Positions 10,916-22,059 of a stretch of 64,000 nucleotides of DNA are shown here, one piece after another. This DNA comes from Anolis sagrei (taxonomy: Eukaryota > Chordata > Lepidosauria > Squamata > Anolidae), in the NCBI RefSeq assembly GCF_037176765.1, contig NC_090022.1, positions 84,969,391 through 85,033,390 of the forward strand. The letters are read 5' to 3'. Below the pieces are notes generated by a model. The model did no database searches. It was not told where the DNA came from and was given only the letters and a program-made list of their open reading frames with translations. Positions within the stretch are counted from its first letter, which is position 1. Every line of letters begins with the position of its first letter. Position numbers and translations under genes: made by a program.

Positions 10916-11034
10916 CTTCCACACAGCCATATAACCTGGAATATCAAGGTAGATAATCCACAATTCTGCTTTGAACACACTGCCATATAATCTAGTTCAA
11001 TATGGATTTTATACAGCTATGTGGAAGAGGCCTT
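10911..11034. mobile_element. MITE of the CCACACAGCC family
   Basis: GGGCCCTTCCACACAGCCAT at the left and its inverted partner (CTATGTGGAAGAGGCC) at the right bound about 120 bp with TTTGAACACACTGCCATATA inside. Confidence 0.75.
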
Positions 11035-11227
11035 AGTCATGGATGGACTGTAGATACAGAATACATGGATCAAAGAAACTTACTTAGGTACAAATCCTAA
11101 GAATCCTTAAGATACAACTAGGGAGTTATAGTGCTAATGTGATACATCCCATGGAGACCTGTTCATTAGAAAATTGGCCACATTATCTTGGAAATTCAAA
11201 GAGAGTTTAAATATTTCAGCATGGAAT

Positions 11228-11545
11228 TGTAGTTTGACTGCTGGACTAGGAGACTAGCATTTAAACCCTGCTCAACCATGGAAAGACAAAGCTGAATAAA
11301 AATCCACATTTTCTGCTTTGAACTGGAATATATGGCAGTGTGGACTCAGATAACCCTGTTCAAAGCAGATATTGGGATTATATGGTTGTGTGGAAGAGCC
11401 CAGAGTGACCTTGGCACGTCACATCTCCTCATCCTTAGAGGAAAGCAATGGCAGCCTCTTCTGAACATACTTTGCCAAGAAAACCCCATGAAAGGCTCAT
11501 CCTAGGGGTGCCATAAGACTTCAAAGCACAAATATCTCATCATAG
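11228..11545 (+). mobile_element. Second ACA-type SINE interrupted by the same MITE family
   Basis: The SINE head (CTGCTGGACTAGGAGACTAG ... ACCATGGAAA) and tail (AAAGCAATGGCAGCCTCTTC ... CAAGAAAACCCCATGAAAGG) surround a MITE at about 11287-11401 ending ATGGTTGTGTGGAAGAGCCC. The break falls just after CATGGAAA, essentially the same place as in the copy at 9850. Confidence 0.7.
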
Positions 11546-11559
11546 GTTTCTTACTATGG

Positions 11560-12110
11560 CTACATCTACATGACAGAATTATCACTGTTTGATTCAACTT
11601 TAAACATCAGGACTCAATGTTATGGGATCCTGAGAGTTGTAGTCTTACAAGGTCTTGAGCCTTCTCTGCCAAAGCGTGCTGGTGCCTCATCCAAGTACAA
11701 CTCCCATGACCCCACAGCATTGAGCCATGGTAGGTAAAGGTAAAGGTTGTCCCCTGACATTAAGTCCAGTAATGTCCGACTCTGGGGGTTAGTGCTCATC
11801 TCTATTTCTAAGCCGAAGAGCCGGCGTTGTATGTAGACACCTCCAAGGTTATATGGCCAGCATGACTGCATAGAGCACTGTTACCTTTCCATCGGAGTTA
11901 TACCTATTGATCTACTCAAATTTGCATGTTTTCGAACTCCTAGGCTGGCAGAAGCTAGGGCTGACAGCGGAAGCTCATGCCGCTCCCCGGATTTGAACCT
12001 GCGACCTTTTGGTCAACAAGCTCAGCAGCTCAGCGGTTTAACCCACTGCGTCCCTGAGCCATGGTAGTTAAAGTGAAATCAAACTGCATTTATTCTGCAG
12101 TGTAGATCAG
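11560..12110. mobile_element. MITE of the CATTAATTCTACAGTG family, split by a SINE
   Basis: The left part ends at GCATTGAGCCATGGTAG and the right part resumes with TGAGCCATGGTAGTTAAAGT. The intervening SINE is 11734-12054. Internally TTACAAGGTCTTGAGCCTTC matches the other family members. Confidence 0.75.
11734..12054 (-). mobile_element. tRNA-derived SINE with 13-bp target duplication
   Basis: The minus strand has a tRNA-like head with the B box GGTTCAAATCC and ends in GAGTCGGACAT, CAGGGGACAACC and a CCTTTACC tail. TGAGCCATGGTAG occurs at 11721-11733 and 12055-12067, a perfect 13-bp duplication. A second copy lies at 62231-62546. Confidence 0.85.
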
Positions 12111-12222
12111 GCATGGGAAAACTTGGCCCTCCAGGTGTTTTGGGCTTCAACTCCCACAATTCCTAACAGCCTGTGGGAGTTGAAGTCCAAAACACCTGGA
12201 GAGCCCAAGTTTGCCCATGCCT
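12109..12222. mobile_element. 114-bp palindromic MITE
   Basis: CAGGCATGGGAAAACTTGG at the left, AAGTTTGCCCATGCCTG at the right, and GGTGTTTTGGGCTTCAACTC pairing with its reverse complement make an almost complete foldback. Half copies lie on either side of RBM22 exon 1. Confidence 0.85.
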
Positions 12223-12504
12223 GGTGTGGCTCCATCTCAGGTCAAATCCAATGGAGGTTGCAATTGCCCTATATGGGCACTCATCACCAAAACAACAACA
12301 GCCACCACCACTCTACCCCAAATAGGATGAGCATGAAGGGGAAGAGAAGTGAAACCAAGACAGTCCCATTGCTGAGTAGCAAGTGCCACAAGTCCCTGTT
12401 CAAAAGCAGGCAGCTAAAGAGAGAGAAAAGGGAAGCCAAGAGATGAAGAGGTCAGTGTGCCACAACTACTGGGAAGGAGACTACCTTCTCCCTACAAGGA
12501 GGGG
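12223..12504. other. Unassigned sequence
   Basis: Nothing recognised between the palindromic MITE and the CR1 copy. Confidence 0.35.
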
Positions 12505-13400
12505 GCGGTTTGCCGAAACTAGCAAAATGAAGCTCAACAGGGACAAATGCAAGATATGCCACTTAGGCAGAAAAAAGGAAATGAAAGATACAGAATGGGG
12601 AACGCCTGGCTCGAGAGCAGTACGTGTGAAAAAGATCTTGGAGTCCTCGTGGACAACAAGTTAAACATGAGCCAACAATGTCATGTGGCAGCAAAAAAAG
12701 CCAATGGGACTTTGGCCTGCATCAACAGGAGTATAGTGTCTAGATCATGGGGAGTCATGCTACCCCTCTATTCTGCCTTGGTTAGACCACACCTGGAATA
12801 TTGTGTCCAATTCTGGACACCACAGTTGAAGAGAGATATTGACAAGCTGGAATGTGTCCAGAGGAAGGCGACTAAAATGATCAAGGGTCTGGAAAACAAG
12901 CCCTATGAGGAGCGGCTTAAAGAGCTGGGCATGTTTAGCCTGCAGAAGAGAAGGCTGAGAGGAGACATGATGAGGGCCATGTATAAATATGTGAGGGGAA
13001 GTCATAGGAAGGAGGAAGCTAGCTTGGTTTCTGCTGCCCTATTTTATTTATCGTGTCAGGAGCAACCAGACATTTGTATTACATTTTTAACAAAACAAAC
13101 AAACAAACAGACAGACAAAACACAAAGTTTGCAAGCTGCCCTGGAGACTAGAATACGGAGCAATGGCTTCAAACCACAGGAAAGGAGATTCCACCTGAAC
13201 TTCCTAACTGTGAGAGCTGTTCAGCAGTGGAACTCTCTGCTCTGGAGTGTGGTGGAGGCTCCTTCTTTGGAGGCTTTTAAGCAGAGGCTGGATAGCCATC
13301 TGTGGGGGGTGCTTTGAATGCGATTTCCCTGCTTCTTGGCTGAATGGGGTTGGAGGGGATGGCCCACGAGGTCTCTTCCAACTCTATAGGGTTCTAAGAC
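12505..13400 (+). mobile_element. CR1 LINE, 5'-truncated, with a small BovB-tail insertion
   Basis: The frame 12547-13317 encodes the CR1 reverse transcriptase C-terminus: DLGVLVDNKLNMSQQC, PLYSALVRPHLEYCVQFW, LECVQRKATKMIKGLE and RRLRGDMMRAMYKYV, ending with AVQQWNSL and SLEAFKQRLD. About 13035-13130 is foreign: TTATTTATCGTGTCAGGAGC is the reverse of a BovB/SINE end, followed by an (AAAC)n run. The 3' UTR ends GGTCTCTTCCAACTCTATAG. Confidence 0.85.
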
Positions 13401-13567
13401 CCTCTTCTTGGGCTCCAAGTAGGAGCTAGATCTCTACTTGCCTGGGAGGAGCCCCAACTGAACTCAAGAAGACATTTGCAGAGAACTACTGCAAGGCAAG
13501 GCTGCCACACAGGATTATATTCGAAAGACTGTCATTGTTTGGAATGAGAAAGTGCCTGGAGAGTTAC

Positions 13568-13862
13568 CTGCTGGATCAAAGGCGAGGGCAGTCCATGGGT
13601 CGCCCGAATAGGAAGGAGGGGCGTGCAGCGGGAATCCTTGCCGTGTCGTCGAAGTACAACTTTTCCGTAGCGCTGTCCAAGGGCTCTGAAGGCGGCGGCT
13701 GAGCTCCTGTCTGGCTGCGAGTCCTGTGCCTCCTCCTTCTCCTCCGGCATCCAAAGCTTTTGGGAAAGGGCAATTCGGGAGTCACGTCGCCCTCTGCCCC
13801 GCGGGCTTCTAGGCAAGCCTTGGTGTGCCTCTTGGGAGGGCGCGCCACCTAGTGGCCAGACG
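13568..13862 (-). promoter_or_regulatory. CpG-rich island, possible first exon of a leftward gene
   Basis: About 300 bp of clearly GC- and CpG-rich sequence stands out from its AT-rich, repeat-laden surroundings. On the minus strand it ends in CAG|GTAACT, a good splice donor with the last exon base at 13568. A minus-strand frame with a true ATG (at about 13750) stays open for roughly 60 codons to that donor, but I do not recognise the peptide. In human, SMIM3 lies divergently upstream of DCTN4, so this could be its 5' non-coding exon and promoter; that is inference from synteny only, and the SMIM3 peptide was not found anywhere in the window. Confidence 0.35.
13841..13858 (-). promoter_or_regulatory. 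CTCF-type site
   Basis: The minus strand reads TGGCCACTAGGTGGCGCG, which fits the vertebrate CTCF core (CCASYAGRKGGCRS as I recall it). It sits at the edge of the CpG-rich island, where insulators or promoter CTCF sites are common. Binding is inferred. Confidence 0.6.
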
Positions 13863-13984
13863 CAGAAGGGAAGGAGGCCAAGACAACACAATGCCTCGCT
13901 TACAGCACCGGTAAGGCTAGGGAGGAAATCAAATCCCTTGCCATTCCCAGATACTGGCCTGAAATAGAATTTATCATCTGCCTT

Positions 13985-15110
13985 GGTGAATATCAGGTAA
14001 AAGGTGAGTGCTAGAAACAATATCATAACAAAGTTGACTGGCACAACCTGGGGATCACAACCAGATACATTAAAGACATCGGCCCTTGTGCTTTGCTACT
14101 CTGCTGCTGTGTATGCTTGCCCAGTGTGGAACACATCTCACCACGCTAAACCAGTAGATGTGGCTCTTAATGAGACATGCCGCATTATCACAGTATGTCT
14201 ACGCCCTACACCACTAGACAGAGGAGGCCCTAGGTAATTTTCAACGATAAGCAAAGAGTATTTTGCCCCCCCCCCCCCAATCACTGATACATATTTTCTG
14301 TTCGTCGTGGGAGTTCTGTGTGCCATGTTTGGTTCAATTCCATCATTGGTGGAGTTCAGAATGCTCTTTGATTGTAGGTGAACTATACATCCCAGTAACT
14401 ACAACTCCCATATGTCAAGGTCTATTTTCCCCCAAGAGCACCTCTAGAGCACCCCTGGGCAAAATCAACTATACTGCGAATGCTTACTTTGCGTAATGGG
14501 TTGAGCCGCCCCTGCCACTACAGAAATTATACTGTTATGCCAGTACTGCACAATCCATCAGGAAGTAGCAGCCAGTAATGAAAGGACCAAGGCATTGGAA
14601 TCCCTGGTCCACCCCTTGTTCAAATATCAGCCAGCAAGCCAACACCTTAAATCAATAAATAGCTTTCTAAGATCGACCGAGATACTAGCAGGAACACCAC
14701 AGCAAGCGAGAGTCCAAAAGTGGCAGGGTGAAACCCAGAACCTCAATCTGTGGCTGGTACCAGATGAGAGACTCCCCTCTGGGCAGACTGGGCAACTTGG
14801 AAGGCACTGAACAGGCTGCGTTTTGGCACCATGACGTGCAGAGCTAACCTTAAGAAATGGGGCTACAAAGTGGAATCCGCAACATGTGAGTGTGGGGAAG
14901 AGCAAACCACAGACCACCTACTACAATGCAGTCTGAGCCCTGCCACATGCACAATGGAGGACCTTCTTATAGCAGCACCAGAGGCACTCCAAGTGGCCAG
15001 CTTCTGGTCAAAGGACATTTAGCATAATGCCAAGTTTTTAACTTTACAGGTTTTTTAAAATGCAACATAATTGTACTCTCAATTTGCTTCTGACATGATA
15101 AATAAATAAA
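13985..15110 (+). mobile_element. RTE/BovB-type LINE 3' part, split by a hAT-like MITE
   Basis: The frame 14004-14218 reads SARNNIITKLTGTTWGSQ, LCYSAAVYACPVWNTS and NETCRIITVCLRPTPL, typical of the RTE/BovB reverse transcriptase C-terminus. It resumes after the insertion and ends near CECGEEQTTDHLLQCSL and VASFWSKDI. The tail TTCTGACATGATAAATAAAT matches the SINE tails that copied BovB. It is 5' truncated and broken. Confidence 0.8.
14219..14514. mobile_element. hAT-like MITE with 8-bp duplication
   Basis: The ends CAGAGGAGGC... and ...GCCGCCCCTG are inverted repeats; TAAGCA recurs subterminally on both sides. The flanks CCACTAGA (14211-14218) and CCACTACA (14515-14522) match at 7 of 8 bases, as expected for hAT. 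The insertion interrupts the BovB frame. It contains a C13 run and GTGAACTATACATCCCAGT. Confidence 0.75.
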
Positions 15111-15111
15111 T

Positions 15112-15205
15112 ATATCTGGAAACGTGATAAGTATGCCCTCTAAACCTTCATCTAAGTCATTAATAAAGATATTGAACAGTACTGGGTCCAGGATTGAACA
15201 CTTTA
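15112..15205 (-). mobile_element. CR1 reverse transcriptase fragment
   Basis: Read on the minus strand it encodes a CR1-like stretch (LDPVLFNIFINDLDEGLE), part of the reverse transcriptase palm. About 95 bp only. Confidence 0.6.
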
Positions 15206-15489
15206 GTTGTTTTCAATTCATTTGAGTTTCCTTGTGGAGAAAAAAAGCGAGATATAAAAAAACATAATAATAACAATAATAAATTAAAAATATAACTTAA
15301 ATCCAACAAATTGAAAATAATAAAAAAATACAGACATTAACATAGAAAAGAAAACAATAAAATAAGAATATATCCCTGTAGTATTCCTTTTCCATAACTT
15401 CTTCCCCGCCCCTGCCAACTAAAACTAATAAATAATAATAGTAATAATACATTTGATTTGTTAGCCATCCCTCTTCGTGTGAAATGTGA

Positions 15490-15718
15490 AAGAACAATGC
15501 AATATTTAAAATGAAGAACAATTTAATCCACATAAATTTACCAATATTTCAATGGGAAGTGTGGACCTGCTTTTGGCTGATGAGATGGTCAAGTTAATTG
15601 GGGTTAATGTTGTTGTTGCATGCCTTCAAGTCATTTCAGACTTAGGCAGACCCTAAGACCAGGTAAATAGTCTTGGAGGGCCGCACCCATCCTATGGGCC
15701 TTAGTTTGGGGGCCTTTA
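15490..15718. mobile_element. hAT-like element, right part
   Basis: TTTCAATGGGAAGTGTGGACC, CTGCTTTTGGCTGATGAGAT and the end CCTATGGGCCTTAGTTTGGG match the right part of the complete copy at 47253-47606. Confidence 0.7.
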
Positions 15719-18700
15719 CCTTAGAGATAAAAGCATCTTTGTTGTACTATGAACTTCTTAAGGGGATTCCCTCTCCAAAGCTCTGTGGCGTCATTTCTGA
15801 GTGCCACATGCCTGTGTAAGAAGACTAATTCTTAATTTTTTGGTGCCGGAAATTAGGGGCAGGGAAGGGAGGGAGACACTGCCATTCCAATGCGGGATGG
15901 CTGTGGGGACACCTCCTGGGATCGCGGATTGTAGCCTCCATGTCTATAAAGATCTGGATCTATTTTAATAAACCTGGGTTAACAGGGTTAAATCACATTA
16001 GCCTGGGGTGTCATTTCATCTTCCTGCTCTCTGTATTGCATTATCTGGCAGTGTAGAAGAACCCATTGAATAGATTATATAGCTCTGCTCTAATCAGGAC
16101 TAACAACAGGATTTAGGCCATTGTATTACTTGTCATTTCTGGGATTCAAGCAGGCTCTGGGTCTAGTGCCTAATGTCTGGGGAAATCTTAATCCTACACA
16201 AATCAACAGCCCAGGGCTCTCAATCACTGAAATTGCAAATAGGACTTCATAATTTCTCATATCGAATCAGATACAATGTTAAAACTCTCCAAGGTTGCAT
16301 ATTGTAAAGTCTTCTGCTCAACCTATTCATTGCCAGACCATTGTATCGAGTGCAAAGCTAAGAGCAAACTAATTTCAGCAACTGAAGGCCTCTCCTTTAA
16401 CACCTTATCAATCAAACAACTGTTACAAGATATTGTAACAATTACAAATATGTACAGGAAAAAAAAAGAAAAGAAAGAGAAAATTATAATAAAAAGAAAA
16501 CAAGCATAGTATTGAAAGAGAATACATATAAATAGATGACTATCAACGTTCTTTTCTGTGATTATAGATAACAAAACCTTTCCAAAAAGATTTGCTGCAG
16601 AGCTTAGACTTGCCAACAATAGTCATACAGTAGTATTTTGTGCCTACAGATATCCAGAGTCTTCCAAGCAGCCCATAAGACCTAGCAAAACAAACAAATC
16701 TGCCAATGAGAGCGAGAACAGTGAAAGCTAATAGCTTTCTCTAAACCTATGTCATATCTTTTATGTTACATGAGCTGCTTTGGATGCTTACTAGTTTCTC
16801 TTCGAATAATCCAGTGAAGCTTGAATTCAAAACCATTTGACACTGTTATAGCAGTATGATTCCACTTTAACTGCCATGGTTGCTTCCTATGTAATTGTAA
16901 ATATTTTACCAAATTGCCAATTCTAAAACTTAACCAAGTTGGCAATTTGATAAGGAATTTAGAATTAAATTGGAAATGACTTGAAGGCACAAAACCACCA
17001 CAACCACTACCTAAAGACTTTAATTAGTTTAATGAGCTGGATAACTTCTCTGGAGGAATCTATCACAGAATCCTAAGTATTTCACCAAATCCTGCGATGT
17101 AAAAAAATCAAACCATGGCACTTAAACATGAAGTAGGCAAGAAGATTTATACAGCAATCTCTGTATTGTGAGGGCTTGAGATGAATTTAGACACTGGTTC
17201 AGGCAAAGCAAGGACCTTACAGTTCTAAGCCACTGAGGCAATAAAAAATGACAAAGCCCATCCCACGACACAGGAGGGCTTCCTATTTGTGCCCATCATG
17301 ATTTGATACCCAAATATCAAAAAAGATCCAAAAAGCTAGCGAGGGGGGGGGTGGGGGGATGGCCTAAGATCGTCTTCTGAACTCAGGGAGCAGGATATTC
17401 CATTTCAAAAGTACAAAAACATGTGGGATAAGAGCTGTCAGAATTGCCTGCATTGTATCAAATCTATGATGTGGGCATTTGGGCTGTCCTGTGGCCGGTC
17501 TGCTAACCAGCAATGAGTCCCTGGTACTCTGCCATAATGTAGCTGCTTGATCCTTTACAGGTTTTTTTTTTAAAAAAAATCAAACTAAGAAATATTTTTA
17601 TTTTCATAGATTGCTATTTTTCTTTGCGTTCCATAGGTTTTCTGATTTTTCTATCCTTTTTAATGCAAATCTCAATACCATGAGGGTTCAAACCCTCATA
17701 ATAGCAAAGTAGGACCCATTTTTTAATTAATCTACTCATTTGTGGGATAAGGATGGAAATGGTTAGTAATGGAGAAACCAGCAAATTCAGACGTGATAAG
17801 TAATGAATAATGGAATATAGTAATTTTCAACACTACAGGACTAACCACCACAATTGCTACCCTCCCCCCTCCATGGGATAAGGTCTCAAGTCAATAGAAC
17901 CAGAAGGGATAGCCTCTCCTTTTTGTTAGAAGGGAAATTTACTCAGGAAACAATGTCTTGTCTAAAATTGTTTAAGTTTCTCTTCCATTCATGTAGGACC
18001 TCACTACTGAGTAGCCAAGTTAGGGATGCATCAAGTTATAAGAAATCAAGACTAGTGTGAACCAAAAACATTAGCTATTATTTTTACTGCTTTTTTTGTT
18101 TGTTTGTTCCTGGAAGCCCCAGACCATTGGGGATATATATTCATAGCTTGCCTCCTCCTCTGCATATAATATCTCAAGATAACAGATTAATCACTATAAT
18201 GCCATCAATCATCCTCCCTAGATATTTTTAAAAAAACATTTTTGCCTGATGAAAAAAATGACTTCTAAAGCTAATCCTTCCACATTCACTGGAGTTAGGG
18301 CCACAGGATCCCTGTGAAAGTGAAAAATTGTGAATGAAAAATGCTATGATTATTTTCATTTCTTGTCTTGGAATTTTATAAATCTCAATAAATATTTTAA
18401 TTAGCATTTTTTTTACCCGAGGTGATCTCTCTAGGTACCAATATATCTATGTCCTCCAGAATGACTGGTTAGCTTCTGCACGAAGCTCAGCATAGGATCA
18501 CACTGGAGAATCTAGAGATTCATAGAGAACACCTTGATCAAATCCATGAATAATCAAATTTGCAGGAGTCAAAAGTGTAAATGTGGAGGGCCAACTGCAC
18601 CTTTCACTTCAAATCCATGTTTGTAGTAATATCACCCAACATATACTATAAACCAATATAAAGTTGGTTAGTAGAAAGATATACGGTAGACGTCATTTCT

Positions 18701-19560
18701 CTGTTCATCCAATAGCTGTTGCATGTTGAATAGGCACTCTTGGTCACTTTTTAAGAAATAGCAGGGCTCCAAAACAATTAAGGAACTTGGAGGCATATTG
18801 ATAAAATCTGCTGAAGAGTTGATAAAATCAAGAGTGGATTCATCATTCTGTGTGGTGGGAGATCTGTTTCCTATTTTTATTTGGGCACAAAAGTGTTTCA
18901 AAAACCTGCTTCCTATGCCAAAATAATCTAGTTTTGAATAGTGTTGCACTTTGACTTAGTGAAAGGTAATATTTGCTGTTCCACCACAGATAGCAAAATC
19001 TTTTGGGCAGGGCCATGACATTTACATCAACAGGTGCTGAAAGCACTCCTTGTAGTCTCAGAATTAATTATCTTGAGATGAGAGGGAATTTGGCATCTGA
19101 ACGGCCCAAGTGTGGGAAACTGAATTTCTTCTTCATGGAATTTTCTTCTATGAACAGTCAGCTCCTCTTGGAATATTCCACTGAAGTATGAAGTTAAAAG
19201 GTCAAGTGAAGCAGTCTATTCTTGGTTGCTTTTTTTCAAAAAAACAAAAATCAGGGAGGCAATGAGAGCATCCTCATCTTTCAGTGGCCTCTTTCTACAG
19301 ATAAACTAATCTACAAGTTCAAGAGCATGAGAGCAATTTGCAAGTGTATTTAAAAAATAAACACTATGGAAGGAGACATAGTGCAGCCAAACTAGAATAG
19401 ATTTATTTAATCAATAAATTAAATATACATACAAATATACTTAATCCTTTTCATGCACAACTTTTCTTCTGATCAACATTATATGCAGCAATTTCTTTCC
19501 CACTTGCATGGGGAAAAAATCTTTATTGAGAGGAGAGGGGTAGCAGCAAACACATATAAT
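15719..19560. other. Gene-poor interval with minor repeat fragments
   Basis: No gene recognised in 3.8 kb. Minor pieces: a MITE fragment at about 16835-16890 (TTCCACTTTAACTGCCATGG), a possible partner at 17098-17127, and a Tigger-like pair at about 18290-18600 ending GGAGGGCCAACTGCA. The rest, including frames at 16276-16619 and 18668-19191, shows nothing that supports coding. Confidence 0.5.
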
Positions 19561-19564
19561 GATA

Positions 19565-19660
19565 ATGATACTTTTTTTATAGACCGCCCTCTCTCCCCAA
19601 GGGGACTCAGGGCCCAATACCTTTTCCCCTGCAAAGAGGAAACAGCAAATGGGCAGGGCA
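19565..19660 (-). mobile_element. L2 3' tail
   Basis: TAGACCGCCCTCTCTCCCCAAGGGGACTCAGGG is the reverse of the L2 3' UTR signature (CTGAGTCCCC...GGGCGG). Confidence 0.65.
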
Positions 19661-19944
19661 ATTTTAAGCAAGGAAATTAACACAAACAAGCTTTATTCAA
19701 ATTCACTGCATTAGTTGTAGATCCCTAGTGGAAAGATTAAGACCACATTCTTCAGAAGATGAAGATACTTTCATTTCCTCTAAACTCCTCTATTTCCCCA
19801 GCTACTGAGAGGGGATTCAGACTTTTAAGGTGATAGAAGTTACTTATATACATTCTAAGAAGAAATATCACTCATAATTCCAAGTAAGTAAGGGAATTCC
19901 AAGTAAACTTTGAACTTTAAAATTTAAGAAATATTTATTAGATT

Positions 19945-21235
19945 CTATAAGTTATTTATTTTATTTATTTATTTGATTTACTTCTATACCGCCTTTCTCA
20001 GCCAAAAAAGGCGACTCAAGGCGGTTTACATAGTAAAGGTTAACACAACAACATCAAAAAGCAGTTAAAACACATTATACAAAACATATCAAATCAAGCT
20101 ATCATTAACATAGACGTGCGCCTCAGCAAACAAATCAAAATCAGAATCCGCAATCATAATACTTTATACCAATTCCTATGTTCAGTTGTACCATCTTACT
20201 GTGTTTCATTGCACAATTAGCCAAACGCTTGTTCATAAAGCCAGGTCTTGACCTTCCTCCGGAATGCCAGCAGTGAGGGGGCCTGTCTGATGTCCACAGG
20301 TAGGGCGTTCCACAGCCGGGGGGCCACCACCGAGAAGGCCCTGTCTCTCGTCCCCGCCAACCGCGCCTGCGATGCGGGCGGGACCGAGAGCAGGGCCTCC
20401 CCAGACGATCTTAATGTCCTAGTCGGTTCATAGGAGGAGATGCGTTCGGAGAGGTAAGTAGGGCCAGAACCGTTTAGGGCTTTATAGGCTAAAGCCAGCA
20501 CCTTGAATTGTGCCCGGTAGCAGATTGGCAGCCAGTGGAGCTGGCGCAACAGAGGAGTGGTGTGCTCCCTGAGTGCCGCTCCTGTTAGCAACCTGGCTGC
20601 CAAACGTTGGACCATTTGAAGCTTCTGAGCAGTCTTCAAGGGCAACCCCACGTAGAGAGCGTTGCAGTAGTCTAAACGGGATATAACCAGAGCGTGGACT
20701 ACCGTGGCCAAGTTAGACTTCCCAAGGTACGGTCGCAGCTGGCGCACGAGTTTTAACTGTGCGAATGCTTCCCTGGTCACCGCCGAAACCTGGGGTTCCA
20801 GGCTCAGCGATGAGTCCAGGGTCACACCCAGGCTGCGAACCTGTGTCTTCAAGGGGAGTGCAACCCCATCCAACACAGGTTGTAACCCTATACCCTGTTC
20901 GGCCTTGCGATTGACCAGGAGTACCTCTGTCTTGTCTGGATTCAATTTCAATTTGTTCGCCCTCATCCAGACCGTCACAGCGGCCAAGCACCGGTTCAGG
21001 ACCTCGACAGCCTCCTTAGTAGCAGGTGGGAAGGAGTGACAGAGTTGGACATCATCTGCGTACAGATGACACCGTACCCCGAAACTCCGGATGATCTTAC
21101 CCAGCGGCTTCATGTAGATGTTGAACAACATGGGAGACAGTATAGAGCCCTGAGGAACCCCACAAGACAACGGTTGTGGGGTTGAACAGGTGTCTCCCAA
21201 TAACATCTTCTGAGACCGACCCTCTAGGAATGACC
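19945..21235 (-). mobile_element. L2-clade LINE, 5'-truncated
   Basis: Runs from 21235 (the truncation point) to an (ATTT)n tail near 19945 on the minus strand. The 3' UTR carries AACCGCCTTGAGTCGCC and GAGAAAGGCGGTATAGAAGT, the signature repeated in all the L2 tails in this window. The coding part is described separately. Confidence 0.85.
20217..21206 (-). CDS. L2 LINE reverse transcriptase, C-terminal part
   Basis: 329 codons are open without interruption. Residues about 15-34 carry CGVPQGSILSPMLFNIYM and the catalytic YADD is at about 49-52. Then follow the thumb region with LKLNPDKTEVLLV, YCNALYVGLP and the L2-type HWLPICYRAQFKVLALAYKA, and a C-terminus RLWNALPVDIRQAPSLLAFR ending EQAFG-stop. 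The endonuclease and the first part of the polymerase are missing because of 5' truncation, so the copy is not autonomous. The long open frame suggests recent insertion. It is a transposon protein, not a host gene. Confidence 0.9.
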   Translation of the reverse strand: MLLGDTCSTPQPLSCGVPQGSILSPMLFNIYMKPLGKIIRSFGVRCHLYADDVQLCHSFPPATKEAVEVLNRCLAAVTVWMRANKLKLNPDKTEVLLVNRKAEQGIGLQPVLDGVALPLKTQVRSLGVTLDSSLSLEPQVSAVTREAFAQLKLVRQLRPYLGKSNLATVVHALVISRLDYCNALYVGLPLKTAQKLQMVQRLAARLLTGAALREHTTPLLRQLHWLPICYRAQFKVLALAYKALNGSGPTYLSERISSYEPTRTLRSSGEALLSVPPASQARLAGTRDRAFSVVAPRLWNALPVDIRQAPSLLAFRRKVKTWLYEQAFG

Positions 21236-21579
21236 GTTATCTTTTGGTTTCCTATGAGTTACAAAATTGCTAAGTTTGAGCTTTTATTAGTTAGCTGAAA
21301 GTTGCCATATTTACCATCTGGAAGTAGCAATTGTTAAACTCATATTACTCCTAGAGCAAGAAAAAAGTATCATGAGATTATGCAATGTTTATTTTTCATT
21401 ATTACCAAATTATAATAAAAATTGACTAGCCCACAATACTTTTTTTGCAACTTCAGCTCATAAAACTGAAATAATATTGCTGGACTGTAAGTTTCAACAG
21501 TCTCAGCTCTGATGGCAAACAGACAGGGTTTTGGAGAGCTTGGGCTGCTGTTGAAGCCCTAACCCTCTGGGAGACCTTG

Positions 21580-21950
21580 CAATGGTCCTGAAAAAGAAAG
21601 AGACCACCACCACCCTCTACAGGAGATGGGGGAATATCTTTGGGCCTTTTTTGGCCCCTAGAGATTCTTTTGGGGCATTTGAATGCAAAACATTAAAAAC
21701 AAACAAATCTATTTTGATTCCGGAGGACCCAAGGCTGTTCCAGACACATGGGCTGCAGTGAGAAAAATGCTCCCTGCACACCTTAGAGATCATTTTGGGG
21801 TATTCTGGAGCCAAACCCTGACTTCTGGGGAATCTTGAGGGGCCACAAATATAGTTTTGAGGGTCACAAACATGCCCCTGAAGGGATACTAATATCCCAT
21901 GAACCACACTTTGTCCACCCTTGATATAAAAGGCCATAGGCCCTTCACTC
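21580..21950. repeat. Probable interspersed DNA element
   Basis: The stretch from CTACAGGAGATGGGGGAATA to CCACACTTTGTCCACCCTTG has the look of a non-autonomous hAT (the end resembles CTTTGCCCACCCCTG). No target duplication was confirmed. Confidence 0.35.
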
Positions 21951-22059
21951 GTGCTCTTTATCTCAGTATGGATGGCTATTGTTATTGTATTTTTATATAC
22001 CTTTTTATTTAAACAGACTCAAAATGGCAAATTGTTATTCAATCCACTCAGTGCCATTT

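Noticed and set aside
12547-13317. 256-codon frame as a host gene
   Set aside because: It is the CR1 reverse transcriptase C-terminus with a foreign BovB-like insertion.
13532-14044. 170-codon minus-strand frame across the CpG island
   Set aside because: It runs through the putative splice donor and into the BovB LINE. Only the part up to the donor could belong to an exon, and its peptide is not recognised.
20248-21039. Plus-strand open frames opposite the L2 reverse transcriptase
   Set aside because: Antisense shadows of the L2 coding frame.
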